A stretch of DNA of 64,000 nt from Xylanimonas oleitrophica (GTDB lineage: Bacteria; Actinomycetota; Actinomycetes; Actinomycetales; Cellulomonadaceae): contig NZ_QKWH01000006.1 of assembly GCF_003244315.1 (NCBI RefSeq), positions 79,015-143,014 of the forward strand, given 5' to 3'. Position 1 is the first letter of the stretch. Every line of letters starts with the position of its first letter. Shown piece by piece: positions 1-7,590 of the stretch. The position numbers and the translations under genes were made by a program. The notes beneath the pieces were generated by a model that saw only the letters and a list, made by a program, of their open reading frames with translations, did not search any database and was not told the origin of the DNA.

Positions 1-1731
1 CACGCCGAGCTCAACAACGACGTCCTCAAGGGCGAGCTGGGCTTCGACGGGTTCGTGGTCAGCGACTGGGAGGGCATCGACAAGCTGCCCGGCGGCACCT
101 ACGCCCAGAAGGCGGTCCGTGCGGTCAACGCGGGCGTGGACATGGCGATGGCGCCGTACAACTACGGCGACTTCATCGCGGCGATCACCGCCGCCGTCGA
201 GGCGGGCACGGTCAGCCAGGAGCGCGTCGACGACGCCGTGGCGCGCATCCTGACCCAGAAGTTCGCGGTGGGGCTGTTCGAGCAGCCGTTCGCGGACCGC
301 TCGGGCCTCGACGGCGTCGGGTCCGCGGAGCACCGCGAGGTGGCCCGCCAGGCCGCCGCGAAGTCGCAGGTGCTGCTGAAGAACGGCGACGAAGAGCCGG
401 TGCTGCCGCTCGCCGGGGACGCCAGCGTGTACGTGGCGGGCTCGACGGCGGACGACCTGGGCCGCCAGCTCGGCGGCTGGTCCATCTCGTGGCAGGGCTC
501 GTCGGGCCGCACCACCGAGGGCACCACCATCGGGGAGGCCATCCAGGCCGCCTCGACCGGTGACGTCACCATCAGCCCGGACGCGTCCGCGCCGATGGAC
601 GGGGCCGACGTCGGCGTCGTCGTGGTGGGCGAGCGCCCGTACGCCGAGGGCATCGGTGACGTCCGGTACGGGGCGGGCTCGCAGTTCTCGCTGTCGCTCT
701 CGGCCGCCGACCGCTCCACGATCGACAAGGTGTGCGGCGAGCTCACCTGCGTGGTGCTGGTGGTCAGCGGCCGCCCGCAGCTCGTGGCCGACCAGCTCGG
801 TGACATCGACGCGCTCGTGGCGTCGTGGCTGCCGGGCACCGAGGGCACCGGCGTGGCCGACGTGCTGTTCGGGGAGACGCCGTTCACCGGTCGTCTGCCC
901 GTGAGCTGGCCGCGCGTCGACGACCGCACCACGACCAACGTGGGCGACGCCGACTACGACCCGCAGTTCGCGTACGGCTGGGGCCTGCGCACCGACAGCC
1001 CCCGCGACCGCCTGACCGGGCTGCTCGACGGGCTCACCGACCGGTCGGCCGCCGAGCTGGCCGTGCGCCGGGTGCTCGACGCCAAGGTCTGGGCCGAGGA
1101 CGGCACGGTGAAGGACGCCAAGGCCGCCCTGCCGCTGCTCCAGACCGCCGCGGCCACGCTGCGCTTCGAGGCCGGCACCGCCGACGAGGCGGCCACCGCA
1201 CGCCTCGCCGCGGCGGACGCCGTCGTGAGCGTGGCCCGGGACGTGGCCCAGGCCGCCGTCGCCGCCGGCAGGGGTGCGGCCGACCACGCGAAGCTCACCT
1301 CCGACGCCGAGCACGCTCTCCTGAGCGGGCAGCCCGGCACGGCGGTGCGGCTCCTCGCCGCAGCGGCCGGTGTCGCGCTCCCCGAGGGGAACGACGGCGG
1401 GGCGCCCGCCTGGGCGGCCAAGGCGATCTACACCGGCGGCGAGCTCGTCTCGCACGACGGCCGCGTCTTCCAGGCGCAGTGGTGGACCCAGAACGAGAGG
1501 CCGGGCTCGTCGTCGTACGGGGCGTGGGCCGAGGTCGGCACCGAGGTGGCGACGTCGAACGCCGCCGCGCCCGGCGGGGTGGCGCTGACGTGGACCCGGT
1601 CCTGGGTGTACACCGGCGGCGAGGTGGCCGCCCACGGCGGCCACCTGTGGAAGGCCAAGTGGTGGACCCGTGACCAGGCCCCGGGCACCGGCGGCCAGTT
1701 CGGCCCCTGGCAGGATCTCGGGGCGCTGTAG
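1..1731 (+). CDS. GH3 exo-beta-glucanase, 5' truncated, with two C-terminal CBM5/12 modules
   Basis: The frame is open from base 1, so the N-terminal half of the GH3 barrel lies outside the window. The visible part starts near the nucleophile motif SDW (Asp22 of the fragment). The second domain carries GERPYAE (about 210-216), the acid/base segment of barley ExoI-type exo-1,3/1,4-glucanases, followed by SGRP, WLPGTEG and NVGDADYDP, which match that subfamily well. After the GH3 C domain comes an Ala-rich helical stretch (about 340-460) in place of a fibronectin-like domain. Two repeated aromatic modules follow (AQWWTQNERPG and AKWWTRDQAPG), typical of chitin/cellulose-binding CBM5/12. Role (inferred): secreted hydrolysis of fungal or plant beta-glucan anchored to an insoluble wall. 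The signal peptide is not visible. The gene is followed by strong hairpins. Confidence 0.9.
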   Translation, partial: HAELNNDVLKGELGFDGFVVSDWEGIDKLPGGTYAQKAVRAVNAGVDMAMAPYNYGDFIAAITAAVEAGTVSQERVDDAVARILTQKFAVGLFEQPFADRSGLDGVGSAEHREVARQAAAKSQVLLKNGDEEPVLPLAGDASVYVAGSTADDLGRQLGGWSISWQGSSGRTTEGTTIGEAIQAASTGDVTISPDASAPMDGADVGVVVVGERPYAEGIGDVRYGAGSQFSLSLSAADRSTIDKVCGELTCVVLVVSGRPQLVADQLGDIDALVASWLPGTEGTGVADVLFGETPFTGRLPVSWPRVDDRTTTNVGDADYDPQFAYGWGLRTDSPRDRLTGLLDGLTDRSAAELAVRRVLDAKVWAEDGTVKDAKAALPLLQTAAATLRFEAGTADEAATARLAAADAVVSVARDVAQAAVAAGRGAADHAKLTSDAEHALLSGQPGTAVRLLAAAAGVALPEGNDGGAPAWAAKAIYTGGELVSHDGRVFQAQWWTQNERPGSSSYGAWAEVGTEVATSNAAAPGGVALTWTRSWVYTGGEVAAHGGHLWKAKWWTRDQAPGTGGQFGPWQDLGAL

Positions 1732-1737
1732 CCGGGA

Positions 1738-1804
1738 CGTGGCGGCTCGTGCCGCCACGCCACGCGAGCCCTCCGGCACGGGATCCCGTGCCGGAGGGCT
1801 CGCG
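1738..1804. terminator. Bidirectional terminator: two adjacent hairpins
   Basis: A 9-bp stem with a TCGT loop (1738-1759) is followed at once by a perfect 42-bp palindrome (1763-1804) centred on GGATCC. It lies between the convergent GH3 gene and the minus-strand gene ending at 1834, so it can terminate both. There is no T-tract, as usual in high-GC actinobacteria. Confidence 0.8.
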
Positions 1805-1833
1805 CACGTCCCGACGACGGCGGCGCGGCCGGC

Positions 1834-2421
1834 TCAGCCCAGGTGCGCCAGGAGCACCGGTCCGGGCTGGCCCTCCCACGTGCCGGTGAGCGTGAGGGCC
1901 GAAGGCGGCGGGGTCGCCCCGCCGTCGAGCACGCGCACGACGACGGGGCCGGCGTCGTCGACCTCGCTCGCCGCGGCGGCCCCGGGCAGCCCGCTGCCGC
2001 GCACATGCGTGGCGTCCTCCTTGCGCTGCGGCCCCTCGGGCGTCTCGTAGTACTGGGCCACCTCGGTGCCGCCCTCGCGGATCACGCGCGTCAGCTCGGT
2101 GACGTACACGGGGTCGCTCTCGGCGTCGTACACCCAGCGCCGGCCCAGCACCGAGTGCTCCAGGGTGCCCACCAGGGACGCCTCGGCCCCTTCCAGCGGG
2201 GCGCCGCGATAGGTGAGCGGCACCTGCACCACGGGGCCGCCGGGCGTGCGGACCAGGAACGTCTCGATCCCCACCTGGCCGTCCGGGTCGTCGAACCGGT
2301 AGGCGGCCACCCGCTCCAACCCCGCCGCCGACGAGCCGGGGAACCACGGCTGGCTCGGCAGCCACGACTCCAGCAGCTCCAGCTTGGTGGGCGTCAGCGT
2401 GGCCTTGTGGAGGATCGCCAT
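1834..2421 (-). CDS. Maltokinase N-terminal cap-like domain protein
   Basis: 195 residues beginning MAILHKATLTPTKLELLESW, followed by LPSQPWFPGS and a segment around YRFDDPDGQVGIETFL. This matches the N-terminal cap domain of actinobacterial maltokinases (Mak_N_cap). The kinase domain that normally follows is absent, so no phosphotransfer activity can be assigned. Stand-alone copies of this domain are common in actinobacteria and have no firm function; a link to glucose or maltose metabolism is only an inference from the domain. The ATG start is supported by a TAGCGT -10 box six bases upstream on the minus strand, implying a leaderless mRNA. It is convergent with the GH3 gene and shares its terminator. 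Confidence 0.7.
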   Translation of the reverse strand: MAILHKATLTPTKLELLESWLPSQPWFPGSSAAGLERVAAYRFDDPDGQVGIETFLVRTPGGPVVQVPLTYRGAPLEGAEASLVGTLEHSVLGRRWVYDAESDPVYVTELTRVIREGGTEVAQYYETPEGPQRKEDATHVRGSGLPGAAAASEVDDAGPVVVRVLDGGATPPPSALTLTGTWEGQPGPVLLAHLG

Positions 2422-2427
2422 GCCGCC

Positions 2428-2433
2428 ACGCTA
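2428..2433 (-). promoter_or_regulatory. Leaderless -10 box TAGCGT
   Basis: On the minus strand TAGCGT is followed by six bases and then the ATG of the gene ending at 1834. This spacing puts the transcription start at or beside the start codon. Confidence 0.55.
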
Positions 2434-2545
2434 GCGAGCCACCGGTGCCCGCGCCCCCGGGCGAGCGCGCGGCGGCCGTGCCTACGGTGGAAGTGGGTCG
2501 CGCAGACCCGAGCGCGCCCCTCCCGCCGACCCTGGAGTGACCACG

Positions 2546-3688
2546 ATGGCCAGCTCGTACGTCCTCGCGTCCCCGTCCCGCTACGTCCAGGGCTCCGGTG
2601 TGCTCGCCGAGCTCGGTGAGCACGTCGGCAAGCTCGGCAGCTCGCCCCTCCTCGTCTCCGACGACGTGGTGTGGGGCATCGTCGAGGAAGGGCTCTCGGC
2701 GAGCTTCGACGACGCGGGCCTGCCGGTGGTCCGCGTCGGGTTCCAGCAGTACGCCACCGCCAAGGCCGTCGACGAGCTCGTGGCCACCATCCAGGAGGCG
2801 GGGCACGACGTCGTCGTGGGCCTCGGCGGCGGTTCCGCGATCGACGCCGCCAAGGCTGCCGGGCACCTGGCCGGCATCCGGTGGGCCAGCGTGCCCACGG
2901 CCGCATCGAGCGACGCCCCCACCAGCGCGCTCAGCGTGATCTACACGGAGGAGGGGGAGTTCGAGGAGTACCGGTTCTTCCCCCGCAACCCGGACCTGGT
3001 GCTCATCGACACGCGGCTCGTGGCCAACGCCCCGGTGCAGTTCCTCGTCGCGGGCATCGGTGACGCGCTGGCCACGTGGATCGAGGCGCGGGCCACCGTG
3101 CGCGGGCAGGGCTCCACCATGGCGGGCGGCCGCCCGACCCACGCGGGTGCGGCGCTGGCCGAGCTGTCGTGGCGGCTGCTGCACGAGAACGCCCTGCTGG
3201 CGCTCGACGCCGTGCGCGCCAAGGTGGTCACCCCGGCGCTGGAGGCGGTCGTGGAGGCCAACACGCTGCTGTCCGGGCTGGGGTTCGAGTCCGGGGGTCT
3301 GGCCGCCGCGCACGCCATCCACAACGGCCTGACCGCCGCCCCGCAGACCCACGGCCTCTCGCACGGGCAGAAGGTGAACATCGGGTCCGTCGCCCAGCTC
3401 GTGCTCGAGGGCGCGCCGGCGCAGGAGATCGAGGACTTCGTCGTGTTCACCACCGAGGTGGGGCTGCCGAACTCCCTCACCGAGGTGGGCCTGTCCCCGG
3501 AGCACACCGACGAGCTGCGCGCCGTGGCCGAGCTGGCCACCGTCGAGGGCGAGACCATCCACAACATGCCGTTCCCCGTGACGCCGGACATGGTGGTGCA
3601 GGCCCTCGTGGCCGTGGAGGGCATCTCGCGCCGCGTGCGCGCCGAGAACGGGCTGCCCGAGCCCGAGCTCTACGAGGCCGAGCACTGA
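2546..3688 (+). CDS. gldA: Glycerol dehydrogenase, iron-containing ADH family
   Basis: 380 residues, the usual length for GldA. It shows the NAD-binding GGGSAIDAAK (about 92-101) and the three metal ligands of the family: Asp in GDALATW, His in AHAIHNG and His in THGLSHGQ. It oxidises glycerol to dihydroxyacetone with NAD and a divalent metal, in the cytoplasm. The ATG at 2546 is preferred to the in-frame GTG at 2537 because GGAG (2534-2537) lies eight bases before it and overlaps the GTG. The next gene on the same strand starts about 50 bases downstream and encodes an HbpS/UPF0303-family protein. That family is often found near diol and glycerol enzymes, so cotranscription is plausible. Confidence 0.9.
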   Translation: MASSYVLASPSRYVQGSGVLAELGEHVGKLGSSPLLVSDDVVWGIVEEGLSASFDDAGLPVVRVGFQQYATAKAVDELVATIQEAGHDVVVGLGGGSAIDAAKAAGHLAGIRWASVPTAASSDAPTSALSVIYTEEGEFEEYRFFPRNPDLVLIDTRLVANAPVQFLVAGIGDALATWIEARATVRGQGSTMAGGRPTHAGAALAELSWRLLHENALLALDAVRAKVVTPALEAVVEANTLLSGLGFESGGLAAAHAIHNGLTAAPQTHGLSHGQKVNIGSVAQLVLEGAPAQEIEDFVVFTTEVGLPNSLTEVGLSPEHTDELRAVAELATVEGETIHNMPFPVTPDMVVQALVAVEGISRRVRAENGLPEPELYEAEH

Positions 3689-3737
3689 CCCGGGTGCCGG
3701 CGGTGCCGGGCCCGGCCGCAGGTGGGAGCCTGGTGCC

Positions 3738-4241
3738 ATGAGCAGCACCGGTGCCCCCGTGAGCCCGCACGACGACGGCGACCTCACCGCCCTGATCGCC
3801 CGCATCGAGGCCGAGGAGCGCGAGCTCGTGCTCCCCGCCTTCACCCACGACGACGCATGGCGCCTGGGGTGCCTGCTCGTCGAGCTCGCCACCGAGCGCG
3901 ACCTGGCCGTCACCATCGACGTGCGCAAGGGGACCCAGCAGGTGTTCCACGCCGCGCGCGAGGGCACGACGCCGGACAACGACACGTGGGTGGAGCGCAA
4001 GGTGCGTGTCGTCTACCGGTTCGGGGCGTCGTCGTACCTCGTGGGCCGGCGTGCCGCGGCGAAGGGCGACGACTTCAACGCCAAGCACCAGCTGCCGCTG
4101 CAGGAGTACGCCGCCCACGGCGGGGCGTTCCCGGTGCGGGTCGAGGGCGTCGGCATCGTCGGTGTGGTCACCGTCTCCGGGCTGGCGCAGGGCGACGACC
4201 ACGCCCTGGTGGTCGAGGCCCTGCGTGCCTTCAAGGGCTGA
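3738..4241 (+). CDS. UPF0303 / HbpS-like haem-degrading family protein
   Basis: 167 residues. The central part (DVRKGTQQVFHAAREGTTPD NDTW, then a region around VGRRAAAKGDDFNAKH) and the C-terminal VEGVGIVGVVTVSGL are characteristic of the UPF0303/DUF336 family, which includes extracellular haem-binding HbpS and cofactor-like proteins of diol metabolism. No signal peptide is visible, so a cytoplasmic location is likely. Biochemical function is uncertain. It lies directly after glycerol dehydrogenase on the same strand, consistent with a shared transcript. Confidence 0.75.
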   Translation: MSSTGAPVSPHDDGDLTALIARIEAEERELVLPAFTHDDAWRLGCLLVELATERDLAVTIDVRKGTQQVFHAAREGTTPDNDTWVERKVRVVYRFGASSYLVGRRAAAKGDDFNAKHQLPLQEYAAHGGAFPVRVEGVGIVGVVTVSGLAQGDDHALVVEALRAFKG

Positions 4242-4265
4242 GAGCCGGCGCGCCGGCCGCCGCGC

Positions 4266-4296
4266 TTGCGGTTGACGCTGCGTCAACCTCTAGCGT
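4266..4296 (+). promoter_or_regulatory. MerR-type promoter with dyad operator
   Basis: TTGCGG (4266-4271) and TAGCGT (4291-4296) are separated by 19 bases, the elongated spacer typical of MerR-controlled promoters. The perfect inverted repeat GTTGACG-CTG-CGTCAAC (4271-4287) sits in this spacer. The -10 box is seven bases from the ATG at 4304, so the transcript is probably leaderless. Autoregulation by the regulator encoded immediately downstream is inferred. Confidence 0.65.
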
Positions 4297-4303
4297 CGTC
4301 GGC

Positions 4304-5062
4304 ATGGACTGGTCCATCCAGGAGATCGCCCGCCTCGCCGGCGTCAGCAGCCGCACCCTGCGGCACTACGACGCCGTCGGCCTGCTCCACCCGTCCCGCG
4401 TCGCGGCCGGGGGAGTGCGCCGCTACGACCGGGCTGCCGTGGCACGCCTTCAGCGCATCCTGCTGCTGCGCGAGCTCGGGCTCGGCCTCGAGGCCGTCGG
4501 CCGCGTGCTCGCCGAGCAGACCGACGAGGCCCGCGCGCTGCGCGACCACCTGGACGCCCTGCGCACCGAACGCGCACGGCTGGACCGGCAGGTCGCGTCG
4601 GTGGAGCGCACGCTCGCCGCGCTGGAGGGAGGAGAACGGCTCATGGCTGCCGACATGCTCGACGGGTTCGACCACACCCAGCACCGCGAGGAGGTGGAGC
4701 GCCGCTGGGGACGGGACGCCTACGCCCGCTCCGACGCCTGGTGGCGGGGCCTCGGCGACGAGGACCGGGAACGGTGGAAGCAGGACGCCCAGCAGCTCGG
4801 CGAGGACTGGGCCGCCGCCGCCCGCGCCGGCGTCGACCCCGCCTCCGACGAGGCGCAGGCGCTCGCCGCCCGCCACGCCCGGTGGCTCGCCACCGTGCCC
4901 GGCACCCCCGGGCACGAGCAGGGGCGCGCTCCGGACGAGTACCTGCTCGGCCTCGGAGAGATGTACGTGGCCGACGAGCGGTTCGCCGCCGCCTACGGCG
5001 GCACTGACGGCGCACGCCTCGTGCGCGACGCCCTGCGCGTCCACGTCGAGCGCCGCGCCTGA
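4304..5062 (+). CDS. MerR-family (TipA-like) transcription regulator
   Basis: 252 residues. The N-terminal MerR helix-turn-helix is clear (QEIARLAGVSSRTLRHYD, about 5-22, then the wing around GVRRYDRAAVARLQ). A dimerisation coiled coil (about 60-110) follows, then a TipAS-like effector domain (HTQHREEVERRWG, W-rich helices, GMYVADERFAAAYGG-type C-terminus). TipA-like regulators bind structurally diverse drugs and activate multidrug resistance genes, often including themselves. The ATG is chosen because it begins the HTH and sits behind a promoter with a MerR dyad. No target other than itself is evident; the downstream neighbour on the opposite strand is a chloramphenicol acetyltransferase. 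Confidence 0.88.
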   Translation: MDWSIQEIARLAGVSSRTLRHYDAVGLLHPSRVAAGGVRRYDRAAVARLQRILLLRELGLGLEAVGRVLAEQTDEARALRDHLDALRTERARLDRQVASVERTLAALEGGERLMAADMLDGFDHTQHREEVERRWGRDAYARSDAWWRGLGDEDRERWKQDAQQLGEDWAAAARAGVDPASDEAQALAARHARWLATVPGTPGHEQGRAPDEYLLGLGEMYVADERFAAAYGGTDGARLVRDALRVHVERRA

Positions 5063-5246
5063 GCCGCGCCGCACACCACCCGGCGCGGGACCTCGCCTCA
5101 CGGCGGCCCGCGCCGGGCGGCCGGATCCGCCGTCCGCGCGGGGAGCCGAGCTCGCACCGCACCGGCCCCGCGCCCACCGGCCCTAGGGCATGTGGATCAC
5201 GTGGTTCCCCGCTGGTGGGTGAGTCTTGAACGGTCGGGCTGAGCGC

Positions 5247-5900
5247 TCATCCCACCCATCCCGGCGCCGCCGTCAGCTCCCGGATGTCGTCGACGAGTCG
5301 CGCCGTATGGAACCCGTCGGCGGAGGCATGGTGCACCTGGACGGCCAGCGGCATGAACGTGCGCCCATCCCGTTCGACGTGCCGGCCGATCGTGAAGATG
5401 GGCAGCAGGTGCCGGGTGCCGTCGTCGATCTGGAGCGAGAACCCGGTGAAGTGCGTCCACGGCACGCTCGAGACGTCGAACACGTCGGGCGGTAGCTCGC
5501 CCTGCGGGAACATCGTGGTCGCGGACGCCGCATCCGCGAGCACCTCGGCAGTGCGCTCATGGAAGGTGGCGAAGTCCGTGTCGTACTGCGACCAGACTGC
5601 GGCGAACGTCTCGCGCGCCGCGTTGAACACGGTGAACGCTGGATGCACGACGGGCCACGTCGCGGGCGCGCCAGCTTCGGTGAGCGCCATCCGGAACTCA
5701 CGGCGACGATTGACGGCGTTCGCGATCGCCCAGATCTGCGCGAGGTACGTCTTGCGCCCCGTGCGTCGCAGCGCTGCGAGGAGCGGGGTCACGTCGATCT
5801 CGACGGTGATGGCGTAGGTGCACGGCACCTGATCGCGGTAGTACTCGAACGTCTCGCGGCGCGTCCACGTCTCGAGGTCGATCGGTTCGGGCAGGATCAT
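5247..5900 (-). CDS. Type A chloramphenicol O-acetyltransferase family protein
   Basis: 217 residues, the normal CAT length. The catalytic segment QVHHASADGFH (about residues 188-198) matches the family signature, with the second His as general base and the structural Asp. Other family marks are the N-terminal WTRRETFEYY and FTGFSLQIDDG. It would transfer acetyl from acetyl-CoA to the 3-hydroxyl of chloramphenicol, giving resistance; an alternative acceptor cannot be excluded because many chromosomal CAT homologues are uncharacterised. The DNA is visibly less GC-rich and less GC-biased at third positions than its neighbours, suggesting recent transfer. GAGTAT six bases before the ATG could be a leaderless -10 box. 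The stop lies just beyond a GC-poor gap. Confidence 0.85.
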   Translation of the reverse strand: MILPEPIDLETWTRRETFEYYRDQVPCTYAITVEIDVTPLLAALRRTGRKTYLAQIWAIANAVNRRREFRMALTEAGAPATWPVVHPAFTVFNAARETFAAVWSQYDTDFATFHERTAEVLADAASATTMFPQGELPPDVFDVSSVPWTHFTGFSLQIDDGTRHLLPIFTIGRHVERDGRTFMPLAVQVHHASADGFHTARLVDDIRELTAAPGWVG

Positions 5901-5944
5901 CCGCCCATACTCACAGCACCTCGCGACGTGTCACCGTTCAACGC

Positions 5945-5968
5945 CCGCCGAGAAGGCCTCGAACCCTC
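5945..5968 (-). other. tRNA-3'-end-like fragment (T-arm plus acceptor strand)
   Basis: On the minus strand GAGGG-TTCGAGG-CCTTC forms a five-pair T-stem with a canonical TTCGANN loop, followed by the seven bases TCGGCGG like an acceptor 3' strand. No matching 5' acceptor, D-arm or anticodon arm is found in the expected position, so it is not a tRNA gene. It sits just outside the atypical CAT gene and might be a relic attachment site; this is speculative. Confidence 0.3.
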
Positions 5969-5983
5969 GTGATCGACACGGCC

Positions 5984-5989
5984 TAGGCT
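5984..5989 (+). promoter_or_regulatory. Leaderless -10 box TAGGCT
   Basis: TAGGCT ends six bases before the ATG at 5996, matching the arrangement seen at several other genes in the window. Confidence 0.5.
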
Positions 5990-5995
5990 CCACGC

Positions 5996-6415
5996 ATGGA
6001 CGACTGGGCCGCACAGCGCACCGAGGCCGCCCGCGTGCAGGCGCGGCTCCTCCAGGCGCGGCAGGACGCCGAGCACGAGCGCGCCGAGGCGCTGCTGCGC
6101 GCCTTCGTCCCCGTGGCGCTGCGCCACGGCCCGGCTCCCGAGCCGCTGCAGGTGCGCGGCTACGGCGGCCGCGGCACCGCACGCACCGCGCTGCGCGGCT
6201 GGTACCTGCGCCACGACCGCACCGCCGGCCTGTGCGTCGACGGCCACTTCTACGTGCTCACCGCCCCGCTCGGCCTCCTCGACAGGCTCCGCGGCGTGCG
6301 ACCCGCCCCGGCGCGCCCGCCCCTGACCCTCGGTGCGGGCGGCAAGGACGGCGACTCCATCGACCTGGCCGACGCCCTCGAGCGCCTGCTGCCCGGCTGG
6401 CGCGACCGGGCCTGA
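5996..6415 (+). CDS. Conserved hypothetical protein, about 139 residues
   Basis: I do not recognise a named family. The N-terminus (about 1-45) is a charged, Ala- and Arg-rich helix that may form a coiled coil. The middle contains WYLRHDRTAGLCVDGHFYVL, and the C-terminus has LTLGAGGKDGDSIDLADALE. The pattern of a small globular domain fused to a charged helix is common in actinobacterial cytoplasmic hypotheticals. The ATG start is supported by the -10 box at 5984. The stop codon falls inside the first unit of a 16-bp tandem repeat. Confidence 0.65.
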   Translation: MDDWAAQRTEAARVQARLLQARQDAEHERAEALLRAFVPVALRHGPAPEPLQVRGYGGRGTARTALRGWYLRHDRTAGLCVDGHFYVLTAPLGLLDRLRGVRPAPARPPLTLGAGGKDGDSIDLADALERLLPGWRDRA

Positions 6416-6451
6416 CACCGACCGGGCCTGACACCGACCGGGCCCGACACC
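6404..6451. repeat. Three tandem copies of a 16-bp unit
   Basis: GACCGGGCCTGACACC is repeated at 6404, 6420 and, with one change, 6436. The first copy contains the TGA of the preceding gene. The third copy runs into a small hairpin (GCCCGA, six-base loop, TCGGGC; 6442-6459) that may serve as terminator. Confidence 0.85.
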
Positions 6452-6557
6452 GTTCGGGCGGCCGACGCCCACCGCTCGCCCCTCGTTCGCCCGCCCGACA
6501 CCTCACCCCGCTGGGATCAGGACGTCCGCAGTCCCCCCTTTGCGTGAGGAGTCAGGA

Positions 6558-7424
6558 ATGCGCACCACCGGTACCACCAGGCTCGTCCGCGGCGTCGTCG
6601 CCGCGGCGCTCGCGGCCACGGCCGCGCTCGTCCCCGCCACCGCCGCGACGGCGTCGTCGGCCGATGTCGTGCTCGGCACGCCGCACGCTCGGGCGCACGC
6701 CCACAACGACTACGAGCACCAGCGCCCCCTGCTGGACGCGCTGCAGCACGGCTTCACCAGCGTCGAGGCCGACGTGTGGCTCATCGACGGCGAGCTGCGC
6801 GTGGCGCACGAGTCGCGCCAGACCCGCCCGGGCCGCACTCTCGAGAGCCTCTACCTGGCGCCGCTGCGCGACGTCGTGCGGGCGGGCGGCGGGCGGGTGT
6901 ACCCCGGCTGGGACGGCACCTTCCAGCTCCTGGTGGACATCAAGTCCGACGGCGAGCGCACCTACGCCGCGGTGGAGCGCGCCCTGGCCGCCTACCCGGA
7001 GGTGTTCGTGCGGTACGCCGACGGGCAGGTGCACGGCGGGCCGGTCCAGGCGGTCATCAGCGGCAACCGGCCGCTGGCCACCATGACGGCGGCACGGGAG
7101 CGGTACGGGTTCTACGACGGCCGCTCGGGCGACGTCCGCTCGGGGCGCCCGACCACGCTGATGCCGCTGGTCAGCGAGAGCTGGACGACGATGTTCAGCT
7201 GGCGCGGGTCGGGCTCGATGCCGGCGGCGCAGCGCACCCGCCTGCGCGACTACGTGGCCCAGGCGCACGCGAGCGGCTACCGGGTGCGGTTCTGGAACAC
7301 GCCGGACTCGGCGGGTGCCGCGCGCGAGGCCGTGTGGCGGGAGCTGCTCGCCGCGGGCGTCGACCACATCAACACCGACGACCTGGCCGGCCTGGACCGG
7401 TTCCTGGCGGCGAACGGCGGCTGA
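6558..7424 (+). CDS. Secreted PI-PLC / glycerophosphodiester phosphodiesterase-like protein (AIM6-like)
   Basis: 288 residues with a signal peptide (basic start, hydrophobic stretch about 10-30, Ala-rich cleavage region). The mature protein begins with RAHAHNDYEHQRPLLDAL and SVEADV, the conserved active-site half of the AIM6/ASIP-like branch of PI-PLC-type TIM barrels, with His and Glu/Asp for metal and catalysis. HINTDDLAGLDRFL closes the barrel. Expected substrate: a phosphodiester outside the membrane; the exact one is unknown. The ATG at 6558 is chosen because AGGAG (6547-6551) is six bases upstream and the signal peptide starts there. A strong terminator follows. Confidence 0.8.
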   Translation: MRTTGTTRLVRGVVAAALAATAALVPATAATASSADVVLGTPHARAHAHNDYEHQRPLLDALQHGFTSVEADVWLIDGELRVAHESRQTRPGRTLESLYLAPLRDVVRAGGGRVYPGWDGTFQLLVDIKSDGERTYAAVERALAAYPEVFVRYADGQVHGGPVQAVISGNRPLATMTAARERYGFYDGRSGDVRSGRPTTLMPLVSESWTTMFSWRGSGSMPAAQRTRLRDYVAQAHASGYRVRFWNTPDSAGAAREAVWRELLAAGVDHINTDDLAGLDRFLAANGG

Positions 7425-7438
7425 CCGCCGCGGCACGG

Positions 7439-7472
7439 CGTGGCCCGGCCCCGACGTGAGGGCCGGGCCACG
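7439..7472 (+). terminator. Intrinsic-type hairpin terminator
   Basis: A 13-bp perfect GC stem with an 8-base loop (7452-7459) lies just downstream of the phosphodiesterase gene. No U-tract follows. Confidence 0.75.
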
Positions 7473-7590
7473 CTCCGCCCTGGGCTCTGGTGCCCGGCTC
7501 CCGGCGCGGCCTTTGCCCAGTTTGTCTTCCCGCCGGGCACACTGACCCTGCCCGGCCCGCACCCACTCATGCCTGAGGAGAACCTCCACC

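Noticed and set aside
1295..4000. Very long minus-strand open frame across the GH3, glycerol dehydrogenase and neighbouring genes
   Set aside because: It is antisense to clearly recognisable genes, is rich in Arg, Gly, Ala and Pro as expected of shadow frames in high-GC DNA, and has no domain.
5945..6030. Possible complete tRNA gene on the minus strand
   Set aside because: Only the T-arm and one acceptor strand fit; no matching 5' acceptor, D-arm or anticodon arm is present, and the needed region is coding.
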